Positions 63,261 through 64,000 of a stretch of 64,000 nt of DNA are shown here, piece after piece (the first letter of the stretch is position 1; every line of letters starts with the position of its first letter). Below the pieces are notes generated by a model. It worked only from the letters and a program-made list of their open reading frames with translations, was not told the DNA's origin and did not search any database. Both the position numbers and the translations under genes were made by a program. Origin of the DNA: Nonomuraea gerenzanensis (GTDB lineage Bacteria; Actinomycetota; Actinomycetes; Streptosporangiales; Streptosporangiaceae); assembly GCF_020215645.1 (NCBI RefSeq), contig NZ_CP084058.1, positions 4,340,001-4,404,000 of the forward strand, read 5' to 3'.

Positions 63261-64000
63261 GCCGTCCTCCCTTCAGGTCGAGCTCCTCGGCCAGCAACGC
63301 GGCCAGCTCCTCCTCGTCGAGCGCGGCCAGCTCGTCCGGTACGTCCGTCTCCTGCTCCGCCTCTGCTTCCTGTACGGCGGGCCGCTCGTCCCCGATGCGC
63401 TGCACCAGGCCGTCCGCCAGCGCCTCCACCGTCGGGAAGGTGTAGACGACGGTGGCCGACAGCCGCAGGTCCAGCCCGCTCTCCAGGCGGGTGCGCAGCT
63501 CCATGGCCATCAGCGAGTCGAAGCCCAGCTCCTGCAGCGGGGCGGAGGTGTCCAGGCTCTCGGGGGACCGGCCGAGCACGGCGCCCACCTGCTCCAGCAG
63601 GAAGCGGCGCAGGACGTCCAGCCGGGCGGCGGCGCCGGTGGCGGCCAGGACGGCCGCCTTGATCGCGCCGCGTTCCGCGCCCGCGACCGGCCTGTCGGCG
63701 CTCACCTGACCGTCCAGCATGCGGGCCAGGTCGGGGCCGAGCCCGGCCCTGCCGAACGCCGCCCAGTCGAACGCCGCCGCCACCAGGTGCCGCCGGCCGC
63801 TGCCGAGCGCCTCCTCCAGCAGGTCCAGCGCCACCTCGGGGGACAGCGGAGGCAGGCCGCGCGCGGCCAGCCGCTCGACGCCGCCGGCCTCCACCGCCAG
63901 CCCGGTGCCCGACCAGGTGCCCCAGTCGATGCTCTGCGCGGGCAGGCCGAGGGCGGCGCGGTGCTCGGCCAGGCCGTCCAGGAACGTGTTCGCCGCCGCG
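63253..64000 (-). CDS. Type I PKS, C-terminal KR end and ACP (5' part beyond window)
   Basis: The last 249 codons of an upstream PKS protein. The KR C-terminal part reads AAANTFLDGLAEHRAALGLP and SIDWGTWSGTGLA (about the first 35 codons visible), then a linker, then an ACP with LGFDSLMAMELRTRLE. A long acidic tail (EAEAEQETDVPDELAALDEE) is probably the docking region for the next protein, whose N terminus it overlaps by eight bases. It supplies the chain that the KS-AT-ACP module extends. Confidence 0.92.
   Translation of the reverse strand, partial: AAANTFLDGLAEHRAALGLPAQSIDWGTWSGTGLAVEAGGVERLAARGLPPLSPEVALDLLEEALGSGRRHLVAAAFDWAAFGRAGLGPDLARMLDGQVSADRPVAGAERGAIKAAVLAATGAAARLDVLRRFLLEQVGAVLGRSPESLDTSAPLQELGFDSLMAMELRTRLESGLDLRLSATVVYTFPTVEALADGLVQRIGDERPAVQEAEAEQETDVPDELAALDEEELAALLAEELDLKGGRHD

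Noticed and set aside
59856..63662. Very long plus-strand open frame through the PKS region
   Set aside because: Antisense of the KS-AT-ACP gene; composition is low-complexity Gln/His/Arg/Val without domain signal.

Overview
The window is high-GC DNA (my estimate is about 70% or more, with strong third-position G/C bias) from a filamentous actinomycete. Supporting signs are type I PKS, SARP, AfsA-like, LytR-CpsA-Psr, RamB and CU044_5270-type genes, IdeR/DmdR-type iron boxes, many GTG starts and ATGA/GTGA coupled operons. The gene set resembles Streptosporangiaceae such as Nonomuraea, but the genus is an inference. About 52 protein genes are supported; two are cut by the window edges (zwf on the left, a PKS module on the right). 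I saw no rRNA, tRNA, CRISPR array or insertion sequence.

Layout. 1-5.6 kb: zwf diverging from a ROK-family regulator, then an ABC-F ATPase diverging from a TetR regulator. 5.9-10.6 kb: a NarL-type response regulator coupled to an unusual duplicated-sensor kinase, a multicopper oxidase lipoprotein and a small anchored protein. 10.7-13.5 kb: a DUF2470 protein and a cysteine-free ribosomal protein S4 diverging from overlapping iron boxes, a voltage-gated-channel-like protein and a DUF4190 protein. 13.5-24.6 kb: a subtilase, a spermidine-synthase-like membrane protein, a pseudo-lipase lacking its serine, a cytochrome P450, an LCP ligase, a zinc metallopeptidase and a LysR regulator. 25.1-30.4 kb: an OmpR/kinase pair diverging, across a phased array of CTGAGA half-sites, from a secreted LolA-like protein and an ABC transporter.

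30.5-40.3 kb: YcnI-type copper protein, membrane proteins, an ECF sigma factor with its CU044_5270 partner, a three-gene ABC-2 exporter, an HSL-type esterase, an iron-box-controlled siderophore-interacting protein and a Ser/Thr kinase. 40.7-47.6 kb: aceA diverging from ramB (glyoxylate control), a diacylglycerol-kinase-like protein and a DUF2271-ApbE-ferric-reductase-like operon that looks like an extracytoplasmic flavin electron-transfer unit. 47.5-51.0 kb: a SARP regulator diverging from an FAD monooxygenase and a Tat-exported cyclase. 51.1-54.9 kb: a 1157-residue HTH-NACHT-solenoid (NLR-like) protein and a divergent small membrane protein, with visibly less GC-biased codons.

55.0-64.0 kb: one leftward operon with nearly every junction overlapping: PKS module ending in KR-ACP, KS-AT-ACP, type II thioesterase, AfsA-type hotdog protein, MFS exporter, acyl-CoA thioesterase, a His-rich secreted CopC/YtkA-like membrane protein and a YtkA-like lipoprotein. 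The final PKS module has no ketoreductase and no fused thioesterase, so it should leave a beta-ketoacyl chain on its ACP, which is the kind of substrate AfsA enzymes use. This is my best candidate for a new biosynthetic logic. The second candidate is the NACHT protein with its small membrane neighbour.

A recurring theme is in-frame tandem duplication (9 to 45 bp units) inside genes (TetR, P450, LCP, ApbE, MFS, PKS linker) and degenerate repeats in intergenic stretches.
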